64,000 nucleotides of DNA from an uncultured Alphaproteobacteria bacterium (GTDB taxonomy: Bacteria > Pseudomonadota > Alphaproteobacteria > UBA8366 > JADFVY01), in contig CAMYKU010000023.1 of NCBI GenBank assembly GCA_947259105.1, positions 658 through 64,657 of the forward strand, in the 5' to 3' direction. Shown in pieces: positions 19,147 to 28,714 of the stretch. The notes under the pieces were generated by a model. The model had not been told where the DNA came from and did not search any database. It was given only the letters and a program-made list of their open reading frames with translations. The stretch's first letter is position 1. The number at the start of each line of letters is the position of its first letter. The translations under genes were made by a program, and so were the position numbers.

Positions 19147-20292
19147 ATGATCCAGGTCCTTCGCCTTTCCGGCCTCGCCATCGTCGCCTCGGTGCTGCTC
19201 GCGCTGGTGGTCGTCTTCGGGTTCTTCGTGGTCAGCTTCTTCGTTGCGGAGTGGCGGCCGGACTGGACCATCGCCGAGAGCTTAAATCGATGGCTGCATG
19301 CCGAACCGGATCCGTCCGTCGCGGCGCCCACGGCGGCGCCCGGCTCGCCCCCGGACAATCTATGGCCCTGGTTCGCGGCGGCGCTGGCGCCGTTCGCCTG
19401 GTATCTCCTCGTCTGGTGGGGCTGGGGCCGCGACCGGCTGCTGGGTGTGGCATTCCCGCGCTTCAGGCCGCCGGCGGGACTGTCGCCCTCGAGCGTGCGT
19501 CAGATCCTCGGCATGGGGTTCGATGACAAGGTGATGGCGGCGGAAATGCTGAATCTCGCCGTGTGCGGCTACCTGCGGATCGAACGCGATTCAGCAGGTC
19601 TCTATACGCTGCGGCGCACCGACAACCCGTCCGGCGAACTCACCGCGGCGCAGCGGCGTCTGCTCGCCAGCCTGTTCCGGGCGCGGCCCTGGGTGCGGCT
19701 GCACGGCCAGGATGCCGCACATCTGCGGGTCGCCATGGAAACCTTCCGCAGCGAACTCGAGCATGAGCTCGAGGGGCCGGTCTACGCCACCAACGTCTGG
19801 GCCGTCGCCGCGGGTATCGCGGTCAGCGGCGCCGTGTTCATGGCGGCGACGGAAACCCTGCCGCATAGCGCGCCGGCCGGGCTGGATTTGTGGCTGGCCG
19901 GCGGCGCGCTGATCGCGATGGCGGCGGTGAATGTCCTGTTCTTCCGGCTGATGAAGGCGCCGACCGGGCCGGGGCGGGACATCCTCGACGCCATTGGGGG
20001 ATTCCGGCGGTTCCTGGCGACGGCCGAGCACGAGCGGATGAAGCTGGCCGACGCCCCCAGAATGACGTCGCACCTCTTCGCGCAGCACCTGCCCTATGCG
20101 CTGGCGATGGACATCGAACTCGACTGGTCGGAACGCTTTGCCGGCTCGGTAAAGCGTACGATCCCGGATGCGCTCGATTACGAATGGTACGCGGACCCCG
20201 GGAAAGTCGCCTACGATATGGGCCTGATGGGCATGGTGCGCGCGCTTGGCGGTGCGCTGGCGGCGGTCATGTATGGCGAGGCGGAGGGTTAG
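19147..20292 (+). CDS. Truncated DUF2207-like membrane protein
   Basis: 381 residues, starting 2 nt after the previous stop. It corresponds to the membrane and C-terminal half of the preceding DUF2207 protein but lacks the N-terminal beta domain and the Gly-rich tail. Shared blocks are FPRFRPPAGLSP/VPRWRSPRGISP, MGFDDKVMAAEMLNLAV/MGFDDKAIGAAVVSLAV, a paired membrane region ending NVLFFRLMKAPT/NVLFRYLLKAPT, and ILDAIGGFRRFLATAEHERM/IMDEIEGFRMYLSTAEQDRL with QHLPYALAMDIE. An N-terminal helix plus a second helix (about 75-95) anchor it. A gene duplication followed by domain loss is the simplest reading. It may form a heteromer with its full-length neighbour. Confidence 0.85.
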   Translation: MIQVLRLSGLAIVASVLLALVVVFGFFVVSFFVAEWRPDWTIAESLNRWLHAEPDPSVAAPTAAPGSPPDNLWPWFAAALAPFAWYLLVWWGWGRDRLLGVAFPRFRPPAGLSPSSVRQILGMGFDDKVMAAEMLNLAVCGYLRIERDSAGLYTLRRTDNPSGELTAAQRRLLASLFRARPWVRLHGQDAAHLRVAMETFRSELEHELEGPVYATNVWAVAAGIAVSGAVFMAATETLPHSAPAGLDLWLAGGALIAMAAVNVLFFRLMKAPTGPGRDILDAIGGFRRFLATAEHERMKLADAPRMTSHLFAQHLPYALAMDIELDWSERFAGSVKRTIPDALDYEWYADPGKVAYDMGLMGMVRALGGALAAVMYGEAEG

Positions 20293-20395
20293 GCAACCGG
20301 GGCGCCCCTTGCGATTCGGCGCCGATTGCCCCATATCCACGCCAATACCGCGCCCTGGAGACCGGGCGCTATTTTGATGGCCCGGAGCCTGGCAC

Positions 20396-21985
<1,590 letters not shown>

Positions 21986-22006
21986 CGTTTGTTCGCTGAG
22001 TTTGCA

Positions 22007-22078
22007 CCGGCCCGCTCCCGCACCCGGCCGCCCACAGTGTCCGATACCGATGGGCGGCCGGGTTGGGGAGCGGGCCGG
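22007..22078. terminator. Long inverted repeat between convergent genes
   Basis: Arms 22007-22034 and 22051-22078 (28 bp, two mismatches) surround a 16-nt loop. It lies just after prfC and just before the end of the minus-strand nuclease-like gene, so it could end transcription from both sides. There is no T-tract, so a REP-like element or an mRNA-stabilising hairpin is equally possible. Confidence 0.55.
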
Positions 22079-22094
22079 CGCCGAACCCAATTGC

Positions 22095-22592
22095 CTAGCG
22101 TCGCGGCATGCCGGCCCAAAGCCCGGCCCGCTGCCGGCGCGCCGACGTCTCGGCATCCGCATAGGCCGCGGCAAGGGCGCCGTCCGCATTGCCGCCTGCC
22201 GTGTCGCTGCGTGAGACGACCGCCCATCCGCCCCGCAGCATCGCCAGGCCGACATCCCCGGCGCGGCTGTTCGTGCAGGCTGCCTCGTCGCGCCGCTTCG
22301 TCGTGTCCTTGATGGTGCAGGCCAGCGTCCCGTTCGGGCCGATCAAATCGTCCAGCGCGGCCCGCGCGTACCAGCCGTCGGCGTTGTCCAGGTTCGGGGC
22401 ATCGATGCCCCACAAATCGAAGAGCCGGCCGCCGACCTCGACCGTATCGCCGTCCCGCGCCACTGCCGGTCCGCTGATGGTCTTTTGCGTCGTCGCGCCG
22501 GCAGCCTGGGTGCTCCCGCTGAAATCCGTCGAGCAGCCCGCCAGCAGGAGCGCCGCCGCAAAGGCGGCTGAAAAGGATGTACTACGTCGCAT
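22095..22592 (-). CDS. Thermonuclease-like (SNase fold) lipoprotein
   Basis: 165 residues. A lipoprotein signal (LLLAGC, Cys at about 20) is followed by an SNase-like domain: ARDGDTVEVGGRLFDLWGIDAPNLD, YARAALDDLIG, then a Cys pair in TLACTIK and EAACTN, and the C-terminal block AYADAETSARRQRAGLW. The order agrees with staphylococcal-nuclease family proteins, but the usual catalytic Glu after GIDAPE is Asn here and the second catalytic Arg is not clearly placed, so activity is doubtful. It lies 69 nt downstream of the DUF1194 gene on the same strand. Confidence 0.78.
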   Translation of the reverse strand: MRRSTSFSAAFAAALLLAGCSTDFSGSTQAAGATTQKTISGPAVARDGDTVEVGGRLFDLWGIDAPNLDNADGWYARAALDDLIGPNGTLACTIKDTTKRRDEAACTNSRAGDVGLAMLRGGWAVVSRSDTAGGNADGALAAAYADAETSARRQRAGLWAGMPRR

Positions 22593-22661
22593 CGCGTGAC
22601 TCTATCGTAAGGTCTGGAAAGATCGCAATCCGCCCGGCGACCGCACCGCCATGGCGCCGCC

Positions 22662-23414
22662 TCAGAACGCAGTGGCCGCATGGCCGGTCATCGGGTCCGA
22701 CGCCTCGGCGGCGTTGGTGCCGGACTCGGCACCCGCCACTTCGAGGATCAGTTTCTTCAGGATCGCCTCGGCAAATTCCTCGCGCGATCGCGCGGTCATC
22801 ATGAACGCGCCGGGACCGCCGATGACATCGTTGGCGTAGTGCTCGGTCAGCGGTTCGCCACTGGGGCCGGGATAGCCGCCGCCTTCGGAAATCACCACCA
22901 GCGCATTGATCGTGATGCCTTTGAGCAGCGTCGTCTGGCGCACCAGCTCCAGCGGCCGTCCGTTGCGCTGTGGCCCGTCGCCGGACACGTCGATTACCTT
23001 GCGGGTGCCCTCGAAACCGTTGGTCTCGATCAGGTTGGCGGAATAGTGGATCGCGTTGCTGATCGAGTTCGAGCCCCAGACGGCGCGCGGCGCGGCCACA
23101 AGCCGCCTGCCGAAATCGCGGGCCGACGCCTCGTCCCTGATCACCGTCCAGTCGACGATGGTGTGCTGCGATTCCGGCGCCGCCCATTCGACGAAGGCGA
23201 CGGCAATCTTCTGCAGGTACCCGCCCCTTATCGCCGCCAGCACCCTGGGATGCGCCAGCGCCGCCGCATAACCGGCGCGCTGCAGCGCCATCTCGTCATC
23301 GTCGATCGACCCCGAGCCGTCGGCCGCGAACACCAGTTCCAGGTCGACCGGCTCCTGCGCCAGCGACGGTGTCGCGGTGAACAGCAGTGCCAGAAACACG
23401 AGACTCACGCGCAA
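22662..23414 (-). CDS. DUF1194 von Willebrand A-domain secreted protein
   Basis: 250 residues beginning at TTG 23414, which follows AAGGAGG at 8 nt; no ATG fits better. A signal peptide ends at SLAQ. The domain begins PVDLELVF and has a MIDAS-type metal site, DGSGS, plus the VWA strand IDVSGDGP and the family block DVIGGPGAF. It is the same family as the three tandem genes at 59.7-62.3 kb but is more diverged. It lacks the two Cys residues those copies share (DCVIGG and the C-terminal PPC). DUF1194 proteins are secreted or periplasmic with unknown ligands. The upstream relic of a transporter end runs into its leader. Confidence 0.85.
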   Translation of the reverse strand: MRVSLVFLALLFTATPSLAQEPVDLELVFAADGSGSIDDDEMALQRAGYAAALAHPRVLAAIRGGYLQKIAVAFVEWAAPESQHTIVDWTVIRDEASARDFGRRLVAAPRAVWGSNSISNAIHYSANLIETNGFEGTRKVIDVSGDGPQRNGRPLELVRQTTLLKGITINALVVISEGGGYPGPSGEPLTEHYANDVIGGPGAFMMTARSREEFAEAILKKLILEVAGAESGTNAAEASDPMTGHAATAF

Positions 23415-23460
23415 TATGACAGCCTCCTTGATCCCACGGTATTGCACAACTTCGCCTGCA

Positions 23461-23593
23461 GCGGCCAGATCCACAGCAGCATCGGGATCGCCACGATCAC
23501 CGGCCAGTCTATCGCGTCGTAGATGTCCAGCGCCAGAACGGTGTTGAGCAGGATCATCGCGGCGACCGCGGCGCCGGCGGCGTTTCTCAGCGG
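23461..23593 (-). pseudogene. Relic of the 3' end of an SLC13-type transporter gene
   Basis: On the minus strand this reads LDIYDAIDWPVIVAIPMLLWIWPL, joining two separate parts of the intact transporter at 25378-27171: the REIYDAVDWPVIV segment and the extreme C-terminus VAIPMLLWIWPL. At the DNA level 23461-23491 is identical to 25383-25413, and 23492-23524 matches 25798-25830 with three differences. An in-frame stop lies just upstream and the final stop codon is lost. It is a decayed paralogue with an internal in-frame deletion of 384 bp relative to the intact copy. Confidence 0.7.
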
Positions 23594-24352
23594 CTAATTT
23601 GAACTCTCCACCACTGCAATGATCGGGCCGACCGGCCAGGAATTATCGGCGCGGCCGATCTCCGGCGCGTGCAGGCTGGATATGACGCCGTCGAGAAACA
23701 GCGCGTTGCGGCAGGCCAGCTTGTCGCGAAACAAAGTCGCGAAGTCGTGGAAGTTGACGGAAGCTTCGGAAATCGCAAAAACGACTTCATGCCGGTTGAT
23801 GATGCCGACGCCGTTGCGGCGCTTTCTGGAACTCGATCTCTCAGCGAAACGCGGGTGCAGTTTGCCATCGATAACCAGCATGGGGCCGGATTGGGTGGCG
23901 AAATCGGGTCGCCGGTTGCGTTTTAGAAAAGCCCGCGTCTCCATCACGCCGGCGGTGTCGCCTTCGGTGTAAAAAACGCCGTTTGGCCGCATATGAAAAT
24001 TGCCTGGCCCGGGGCCGGTCATCGCCTCGTGCAGCTTGCGGCGGCCTTCCACATAATAGCCGACCGGCGAGCGGTCGCGGTGATACATGCCGCCATTCAT
24101 GGCAAAGGGCAGCGCCAAGCCTGTCCTGGCGAGATCGGCCTTCAAGGCGCGGAACGAGCCGTAGGGTTTGCCGCCTGCATCATTCAGGAAAAGTCGCAGA
24201 TCGTGCTGGCGAAGGTCGAAGGCGCAGACGACATAAGTGTCGGAGTTATGTGTGGTCTTCCAGCAATTTTGACGTTCTGTCGCAGCGCTCGCCGGCTCGG
24301 GCGCCAAAGCCGCCAGGACGGCAAGCGCCAGTGCGAGGCTGCGGATGAGCAT
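23594..24352 (-). CDS. DUF2233 / phosphodiester glycosidase-like secreted protein
   Basis: 252 residues from ATG 24352, which has GAGG 8 nt upstream and gives a clean signal peptide (MLIRSLALALAVLAAL, cleavage near ASAA). The mature part has LPFAMNGGMY, the hallmark of the DUF2233/NAGPA-like fold, then HMRPNGVFY, ATQSGPMLVIDGKLH, INRHEVVFAISE and CRNALFLDGVISSLH. Family members include phosphodiester glycosidases acting on GlcNAc-phosphodiesters; the substrate here is unknown. Two Cys pairs could form disulfides. The frame stays open upstream through a DUF1194 relic, so a longer fused form starting at 24496 is possible. Confidence 0.85.
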   Translation of the reverse strand: MLIRSLALALAVLAALAPEPASAATERQNCWKTTHNSDTYVVCAFDLRQHDLRLFLNDAGGKPYGSFRALKADLARTGLALPFAMNGGMYHRDRSPVGYYVEGRRKLHEAMTGPGPGNFHMRPNGVFYTEGDTAGVMETRAFLKRNRRPDFATQSGPMLVIDGKLHPRFAERSSSRKRRNGVGIINRHEVVFAISEASVNFHDFATLFRDKLACRNALFLDGVISSLHAPEIGRADNSWPVGPIIAVVESSN

Positions 24353-24496
24353 GCGTTCGACCTCATGGTGCCAAGTAAGCGCCGCTTGACCGGCGCGCTG
24401 CAGCGCGATCTCCTCATCGTCGATCGACCCTGACCCGTCGGCGGCGGCATGGGCAGGCGCTGAAAGCAGAACTGCAGCCGCAATGATGCGGATCAT
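24353..24496 (-). pseudogene. 5' relic of a DUF1194 gene, in frame with the DUF2233 gene
   Basis: It begins with ATG 24496 behind GGAGG, encodes a short signal peptide (IIAAAVLLSAPAHA), then ADGSGSIDDEEIALQRAGQAAL, the MIDAS region of DUF1194. The segment 24389-24446 aligns with 23271-23328 of the intact gene with about six differences. The PVDLEL segment between signal and MIDAS is missing, and everything after the first helix is lost. The frame runs directly into the DUF2233 gene, so it is either a true relic or the start of a chimeric protein. Confidence 0.7.
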
Positions 24497-24610
24497 CCGC
24501 GCCTCCCTGTCTACGCCATTATGGCACGACGCATCGGTACATTATACCGGGCCGCGCGCCGTTTTGTCAGGCGCTTCGCCAAATGGCGCTTCATCCATTC
24601 CGCCGGGCGA

Positions 24611-25267
24611 TCAGTCGACCGTCATCTCACTGTAACCGGAATGGATATCGAAGATATCGTACACCACGGGACCGCCTTTTTTCACGATCTTGCTATGGAC
24701 ATAAGTGAAATGGATACCGCCGCCATCGTACAGATGGCTTTCGCTGTAGGCGGTTATATGCAGGAAATATCTGAAGGTTTCATTGGCGGGCGAAAGTGGA
24801 ATGACGGTCAGGTCCGGCTCGGGAAGCGGAGCACTGGCTGTCACCGAATTCCAGGCGCCGAGATTGCCGTCGCCGCGATACTCATCCCTGTTCAGGTCGG
24901 GGTTGTCATACACGTTTCCATCGAATTCCCGGATCTTAAAAGTGGCGGCGTTCCCGCGATTTGAGAGGTCGATTCTGTAGAGTTCGGTCGAGGAAAGCAA
25001 CTCGACGGCATCGTCATCGCATTTCATGCCATGGACCTGAAAGACGGCGAGCGGCACCTCGATAGCCTCGATCCTGCCCTCGGTGTCGTCGAAGAAGATG
25101 ACCGTCAGGACATGCGCGGACGAAAGTCGTTTCGAGAAACTGAATTCGTACGCGATGTATCTGTCCGTCGTACAGTAATAGCCGTCGCTGTCGGCCAGAG
25201 CGCCGCGTGGCGTGAGAACGCACAACCCGAGAAGTAATGTGGAAGCAAGCAGGCAGCGTGCTGTCAT
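24611..25267 (-). CDS. Secreted protein of unknown function
   Basis: 218 residues. A signal peptide (MTARCLLASTLLLGL, cleavage near ALAD) precedes a beta-rich mature part with two Cys (YYCTTDRYIAYEFSFS and MKCDDDAVELL). Later blocks include AATFKIREFDGNVYDN and a C-terminal IHFTYVHSKIVKKG. I do not recognise a family. The start ATG 25267 has AGGAG 7 nt upstream. It lies 110 nt downstream of the SLC13 transporter on the same strand and 114 nt upstream of the DUF1194 relic. Confidence 0.72.
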   Translation of the reverse strand: MTARCLLASTLLLGLCVLTPRGALADSDGYYCTTDRYIAYEFSFSKRLSSAHVLTVIFFDDTEGRIEAIEVPLAVFQVHGMKCDDDAVELLSSTELYRIDLSNRGNAATFKIREFDGNVYDNPDLNRDEYRGDGNLGAWNSVTASAPLPEPDLTVIPLSPANETFRYFLHITAYSESHLYDGGGIHFTYVHSKIVKKGGPVVYDIFDIHSGYSEMTVD

Positions 25268-25377
25268 CGTCCGACTCCTGAACGTTGGTGACCTCCCGTC
25301 CGTATGGATACCCCCGGCGGCCATAGTAGACCCTCGCTTGCTAACGCTCTGTTAAGCAGGACATTCGAACACGGCCG

Positions 25378-27171
25378 CTATAGCGGCCAGATCCACAGCA
25401 GCATCGGGATCGCGACGATCACGACGATCGCCTCCAGCGGCACGCCCATGCGCCAGTAGTCGCCGAAGTGGTAACCGCCCGGGCCGAGGATCAGGGTGTT
25501 GTTCTGGTGCCCGATAGGTGTGAGGAAGGCGCAGGACGCACCGACCGCGACGGCCATCAGGAAGCTGTCGGGATTGACCGACAGGCGCTCTGCGATGCCG
25601 ATGGAAATCGGCGCCATGACGACGGCCGTGGCCGCGTTGTTCATGATGTCCGAGAGCGTCATGGTGACGATCAGCACCAGCGCCAGGATCGCCCAGGCAG
25701 GCAGGCCCGCCGAAATGTCGACCAGCCCGTGCGCCATCAGGGTGGTTGCGCCGCTGGCCTGCAGCGCGCCGCCGACCGGGATCATCGCGCCGAGCAGCAC
25801 GATCACCGGCCAGTCGACGGCGTCGTAGATCTCGCGCGCCGGCACGATGTTCAGCGCCACCATCAGTGCGACGGCGGTGGCGAAGGCGGCCGGCAGGCTG
25901 ACGACGCCGAGGCTGGTGGCGGCGACGGCGGCAATGAAGATGCCGATCGCCAGCAGCCCGTGGCGTTGCCGCTGGATCAGCAGGGCGCGGTGGGCCAGTG
26001 GCAGACAGCCGATCGAACTGATGACCGAGGGCAGCTGTTCCGGATCGCCCTCGAGCAGCAGCACGTCGCTGGCGCGAAACCGGAAGTCACGCAGCCGGCC
26101 GCGGAAGGGCTGGCCCTGGCGCGAGACCGCGAGCAGATTGACTCCGTGCCGGCGGCGCAGGCGCAGTGCCTCCACCGTTCTGCCGATGATGCTCGATTTC
26201 GGCAGTACGACCGCCTCCGTTAGCACGATCTCGCCGCTTTCGGTTTCCGGGGGCGCCGCTTCCTTCTGCCGTTTTCGCACGATGTCCGCGGGATGCAGCT
26301 TCAAGGCGTTGTGCACCGCCGACAGGGCGTCCGGCCCGGTTTCCAGCACCAGCACGTCGCCCGCCAGCACGATCTCCTTGCGGTGGCCGTGCTCGATTCG
26401 GCGGTCGGCGCGGATCAAGCCGAGCACGACCGCGTCGTGCTCCTCCGCCATGACGTCTGCGTCGTGAAGCGTCTTGCCGACGAGCGGGCTCTTCTCTTCG
26501 ACCACCGCTTCGCTGAGATAGGCCTCGATATCGAACAGCTCACGCGCCGACATCTTGGCGCGCCGCGATTCGGGCACCAGCCGCCAGCCGACCAGCGCGA
26601 CGAAGGCAATGCCGGCCAGCGCCACCGCGCCGCCGACCGGGGTGAAATCGAACATGGCGAAGGATTCGCCCGTCAGATCCTCGCGGAACGTCGCAACGAT
26701 GATGTTCGGCGGGGTGCCGATCAGGGTCACCAGCCCGCCCAGGATCGACCCGAACGACAGCGGCATGAGCAGCAGCGCCGGCGACCGCGCGGCCTTCGCC
26801 GCCGAGTGCAGCGCCGCCGGCATCAGCAGTGCCAGCGCCCCGACATTGTTCATCACCGCCGACAGTGCCCCGCCGATGGCGGCCAGTGCGCCGACATGCC
26901 CCGAGACCGAGCCGCCGGACGGGATCAGCCGCCCGATCGACTGGATGGCGCCGGAATTCTGCAGGCCCCGGCTGACGATCAGCACCAGGGCGACGGTCAC
27001 CGTCGCGGGATGGCCGAAGCCGGCGAACATGGCGCCGAACGGCACAGTGCCCGCCAGCGTCGCCGCCAGCAGCGCCGCGAAGGCGACGATGTCATAGCGC
27101 CAGCGCCCCCAGACGAACAGCGCCAGCACGGCGCCGAGCAGCGCAAGCAGGAATATCTGATCGAAACTCAT
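25378..27171 (-). CDS. SLC13 (DASS) family permease with TrkA-C domains
   Basis: 597 residues. Membrane helices fill the N-terminal third (about 1-210), including the family signature region around GGLVTLIGTPPNIIVATF. A cytosolic insertion (about 215-400) holds two TrkA-C/RCK_C-type domains (LVGKTLHDADVMAEEHDAVVLGLI and IIGRTVEALRLRRRHGVNLLAVSR). The second membrane half has VALNIVPAREIYDAVDWPVIVLLGAMIPVGGAL and TNNAATAV-like DIMNNAATAVVMAPI. Such carriers import dicarboxylates, sulfate or similar anions with sodium. The C-terminus matches the relic at 23461-23593. Confidence 0.92.
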   Translation of the reverse strand: MSFDQIFLLALLGAVLALFVWGRWRYDIVAFAALLAATLAGTVPFGAMFAGFGHPATVTVALVLIVSRGLQNSGAIQSIGRLIPSGGSVSGHVGALAAIGGALSAVMNNVGALALLMPAALHSAAKAARSPALLLMPLSFGSILGGLVTLIGTPPNIIVATFREDLTGESFAMFDFTPVGGAVALAGIAFVALVGWRLVPESRRAKMSARELFDIEAYLSEAVVEEKSPLVGKTLHDADVMAEEHDAVVLGLIRADRRIEHGHRKEIVLAGDVLVLETGPDALSAVHNALKLHPADIVRKRQKEAAPPETESGEIVLTEAVVLPKSSIIGRTVEALRLRRRHGVNLLAVSRQGQPFRGRLRDFRFRASDVLLLEGDPEQLPSVISSIGCLPLAHRALLIQRQRHGLLAIGIFIAAVAATSLGVVSLPAAFATAVALMVALNIVPAREIYDAVDWPVIVLLGAMIPVGGALQASGATTLMAHGLVDISAGLPAWAILALVLIVTMTLSDIMNNAATAVVMAPISIGIAERLSVNPDSFLMAVAVGASCAFLTPIGHQNNTLILGPGGYHFGDYWRMGVPLEAIVVIVAIPMLLWIWPL

Positions 27172-27330
27172 GGGAAGGCCGAAGGTCTCGTCGTGGCGGA
27201 TCCCGCCAACCTAGCAGCTTTGCCGGTGAGGGCAACGAAAGCCGCGATTCGCTTGCGCTGGCGGGAAAGCGCCCTATTTGCTACCCTGTCGGTACCAACA
27301 CCGAACGGACAATTGGCGGGTCGAGCGATA

Positions 27331-27822
27331 ATGATGGCAATCAACCCGTCGAGCCTGCGTAGGGCGCTCGGCTGCTTTGCGACCGGCGTGACGGTGGTCA
27401 CGGGGCTCGGCGCCAACGATGAGAAGCTTGGAGTCACGGCGAACTCGTTCAATTCCGTATCGCTGGATCCGCCGCTGGTGCTGTTCAGCCTGAACCGCCG
27501 CGCCTACAGCATGCCGCATTTCGAGGAGTGCGGGCATTTCGCGGTCAATGTGTTGCGCGAGGGCCAGGACGATCTGGCCGACCGGTTCGCGACGCCGCTG
27601 GCCGACAAGTGGGACGGCATCCGTTTCGAAATCTGGGATTTCGGGTGTCCGATCCTCTCGGACGCGCTGGCCAATTTCGAATGCCGGACCCGCTATACCT
27701 ACGACGGCGGCGACCATGTCATCTTCGTGGGTGAGATCGAGCGCATGCGGGCCGACGTCGACGGGCATCCGCTGCTGTTCTACGGCGGGCGCTACCAGTC
27801 GCTTGACACGGAGCGGCCCTGA
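27331..27822 (+). CDS. Flavin reductase family protein
   Basis: 163 residues of the small FMN-binding split-barrel type (HpaC/RutF-like). The blocks LRRALGCFATGVTVVTG, GVTANSFNSVSLDPPLVLFSLN, FAVNVLREGQDDLADRFA and a C-terminal HVIFVGEIERM are characteristic. These enzymes reduce FMN or FAD with NAD(P)H, commonly to supply a partner monooxygenase; no monooxygenase is adjacent here. The start ATG 27331 (or 27334) is preferred, since upstream residues look random. It is divergent from the SLC13 permease. Confidence 0.9.
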   Translation: MMAINPSSLRRALGCFATGVTVVTGLGANDEKLGVTANSFNSVSLDPPLVLFSLNRRAYSMPHFEECGHFAVNVLREGQDDLADRFATPLADKWDGIRFEIWDFGCPILSDALANFECRTRYTYDGGDHVIFVGEIERMRADVDGHPLLFYGGRYQSLDTERP

Positions 27823-27866
27823 CGGAGGCTTTCCAGCCGGCCCTTGCTGTGGCAGGCTGACGCCCC

Positions 27867-28505
27867 ATGGCTGATTCGTCTGTGCCCGGCAGGGAACCCC
27901 TTATCCTCTTCGCCATCGCGGGTGTTCTGCTGGTCGTCTCCGGCATCGGGCCGGTCGACCGGCTGACCTGGGTGCTGGAAATCGCGCCGGTGGCGATCGG
28001 CATCCCGCTGCTTATCGCGACGCGCGGCCTCTGGCCGCTGACGCCGCTGCTCTACCGTCTGCTGTTCTTCCATGCCTGTATCCTGATGCTCGGCGGACAC
28101 TACACCTATGCCGAGGTGCCGGTCGGCTTCTGGGTCCAGGACTGGCTCGATCTGTCGCGCAACCACTACGACCGGCTCGGCCATTTTGTGCAGGGTTTCG
28201 TTCCGGCGATCCTGATGCGCGAGATCCTGTGGCGCGCCTCGCCGCTCCGCGGCAGCCGCTGGCTGCCGTTCCTCACCGTATGCTTCGCCCTTGCGTTCAG
28301 CGCTTTCTACGAGTTCATCGAATGGTGGGGCGCCCTCATCATGGGCGAGGCCGCAGACGCGTTCCTTGCAACCCAGGGCGATGTCTGGGATACCCAGTGG
28401 GACATGTTCCTTGCGATGTGCGGCGCCATCGCGGCGCTGGTTCTGCTGACGCGTATGCACGACCGGCAGCTGACGCGGCTCACGCAGGAAACGGGTCAGG
28501 CGTGA
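27867..28505 (+). CDS. DUF2238 (YjdF-like) membrane protein
   Basis: 212 residues with about five to six membrane helices. Family blocks are GGHYTYAEVPVGFW, NHYDRLGHFVQGFVPAILMRE, FSAFYEFIEWWGAL and QGDVWDTQWDMFLAMCGAI. These conserved His, Tyr, Asp, Glu and Trp residues identify the uncharacterised YjdF/DUF2238 family. The gene begins 44 nt after the flavin reductase and may share its transcript, and a strong hairpin follows its stop. Function is unknown. Confidence 0.88.
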   Translation: MADSSVPGREPLILFAIAGVLLVVSGIGPVDRLTWVLEIAPVAIGIPLLIATRGLWPLTPLLYRLLFFHACILMLGGHYTYAEVPVGFWVQDWLDLSRNHYDRLGHFVQGFVPAILMREILWRASPLRGSRWLPFLTVCFALAFSAFYEFIEWWGALIMGEAADAFLATQGDVWDTQWDMFLAMCGAIAALVLLTRMHDRQLTRLTQETGQA

Positions 28506-28508
28506 AGA

Positions 28509-28528
28509 CGGCCGCCCGAGGGCGGCCG
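28509..28528 (+). terminator. Perfect 9-bp hairpin after the DUF2238 gene
   Basis: CGGCCGCCC, a two-base spacer, then GGGCGGCCG (28509-28528), beginning 3 nt after the stop. There is no T-run, so termination is plausible rather than certain. Confidence 0.45.
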
Positions 28529-28714
28529 AACACGGGATTGCCGGGACGAGCGGGATTTTCGAAACCTCTCGTCCGCGCGGTAACTCCCCGGCCGGGAGAA
28601 CGTGGCGAAACTCCCGGCGCCGTGTCCTGGAACTGAACCGATGCCGAGCCGTATTTTCAGCGTGCGTTCAGCTTGGTAACGTTAGAATCGGGTTGGATTA
28701 CCGGATGAATACGA

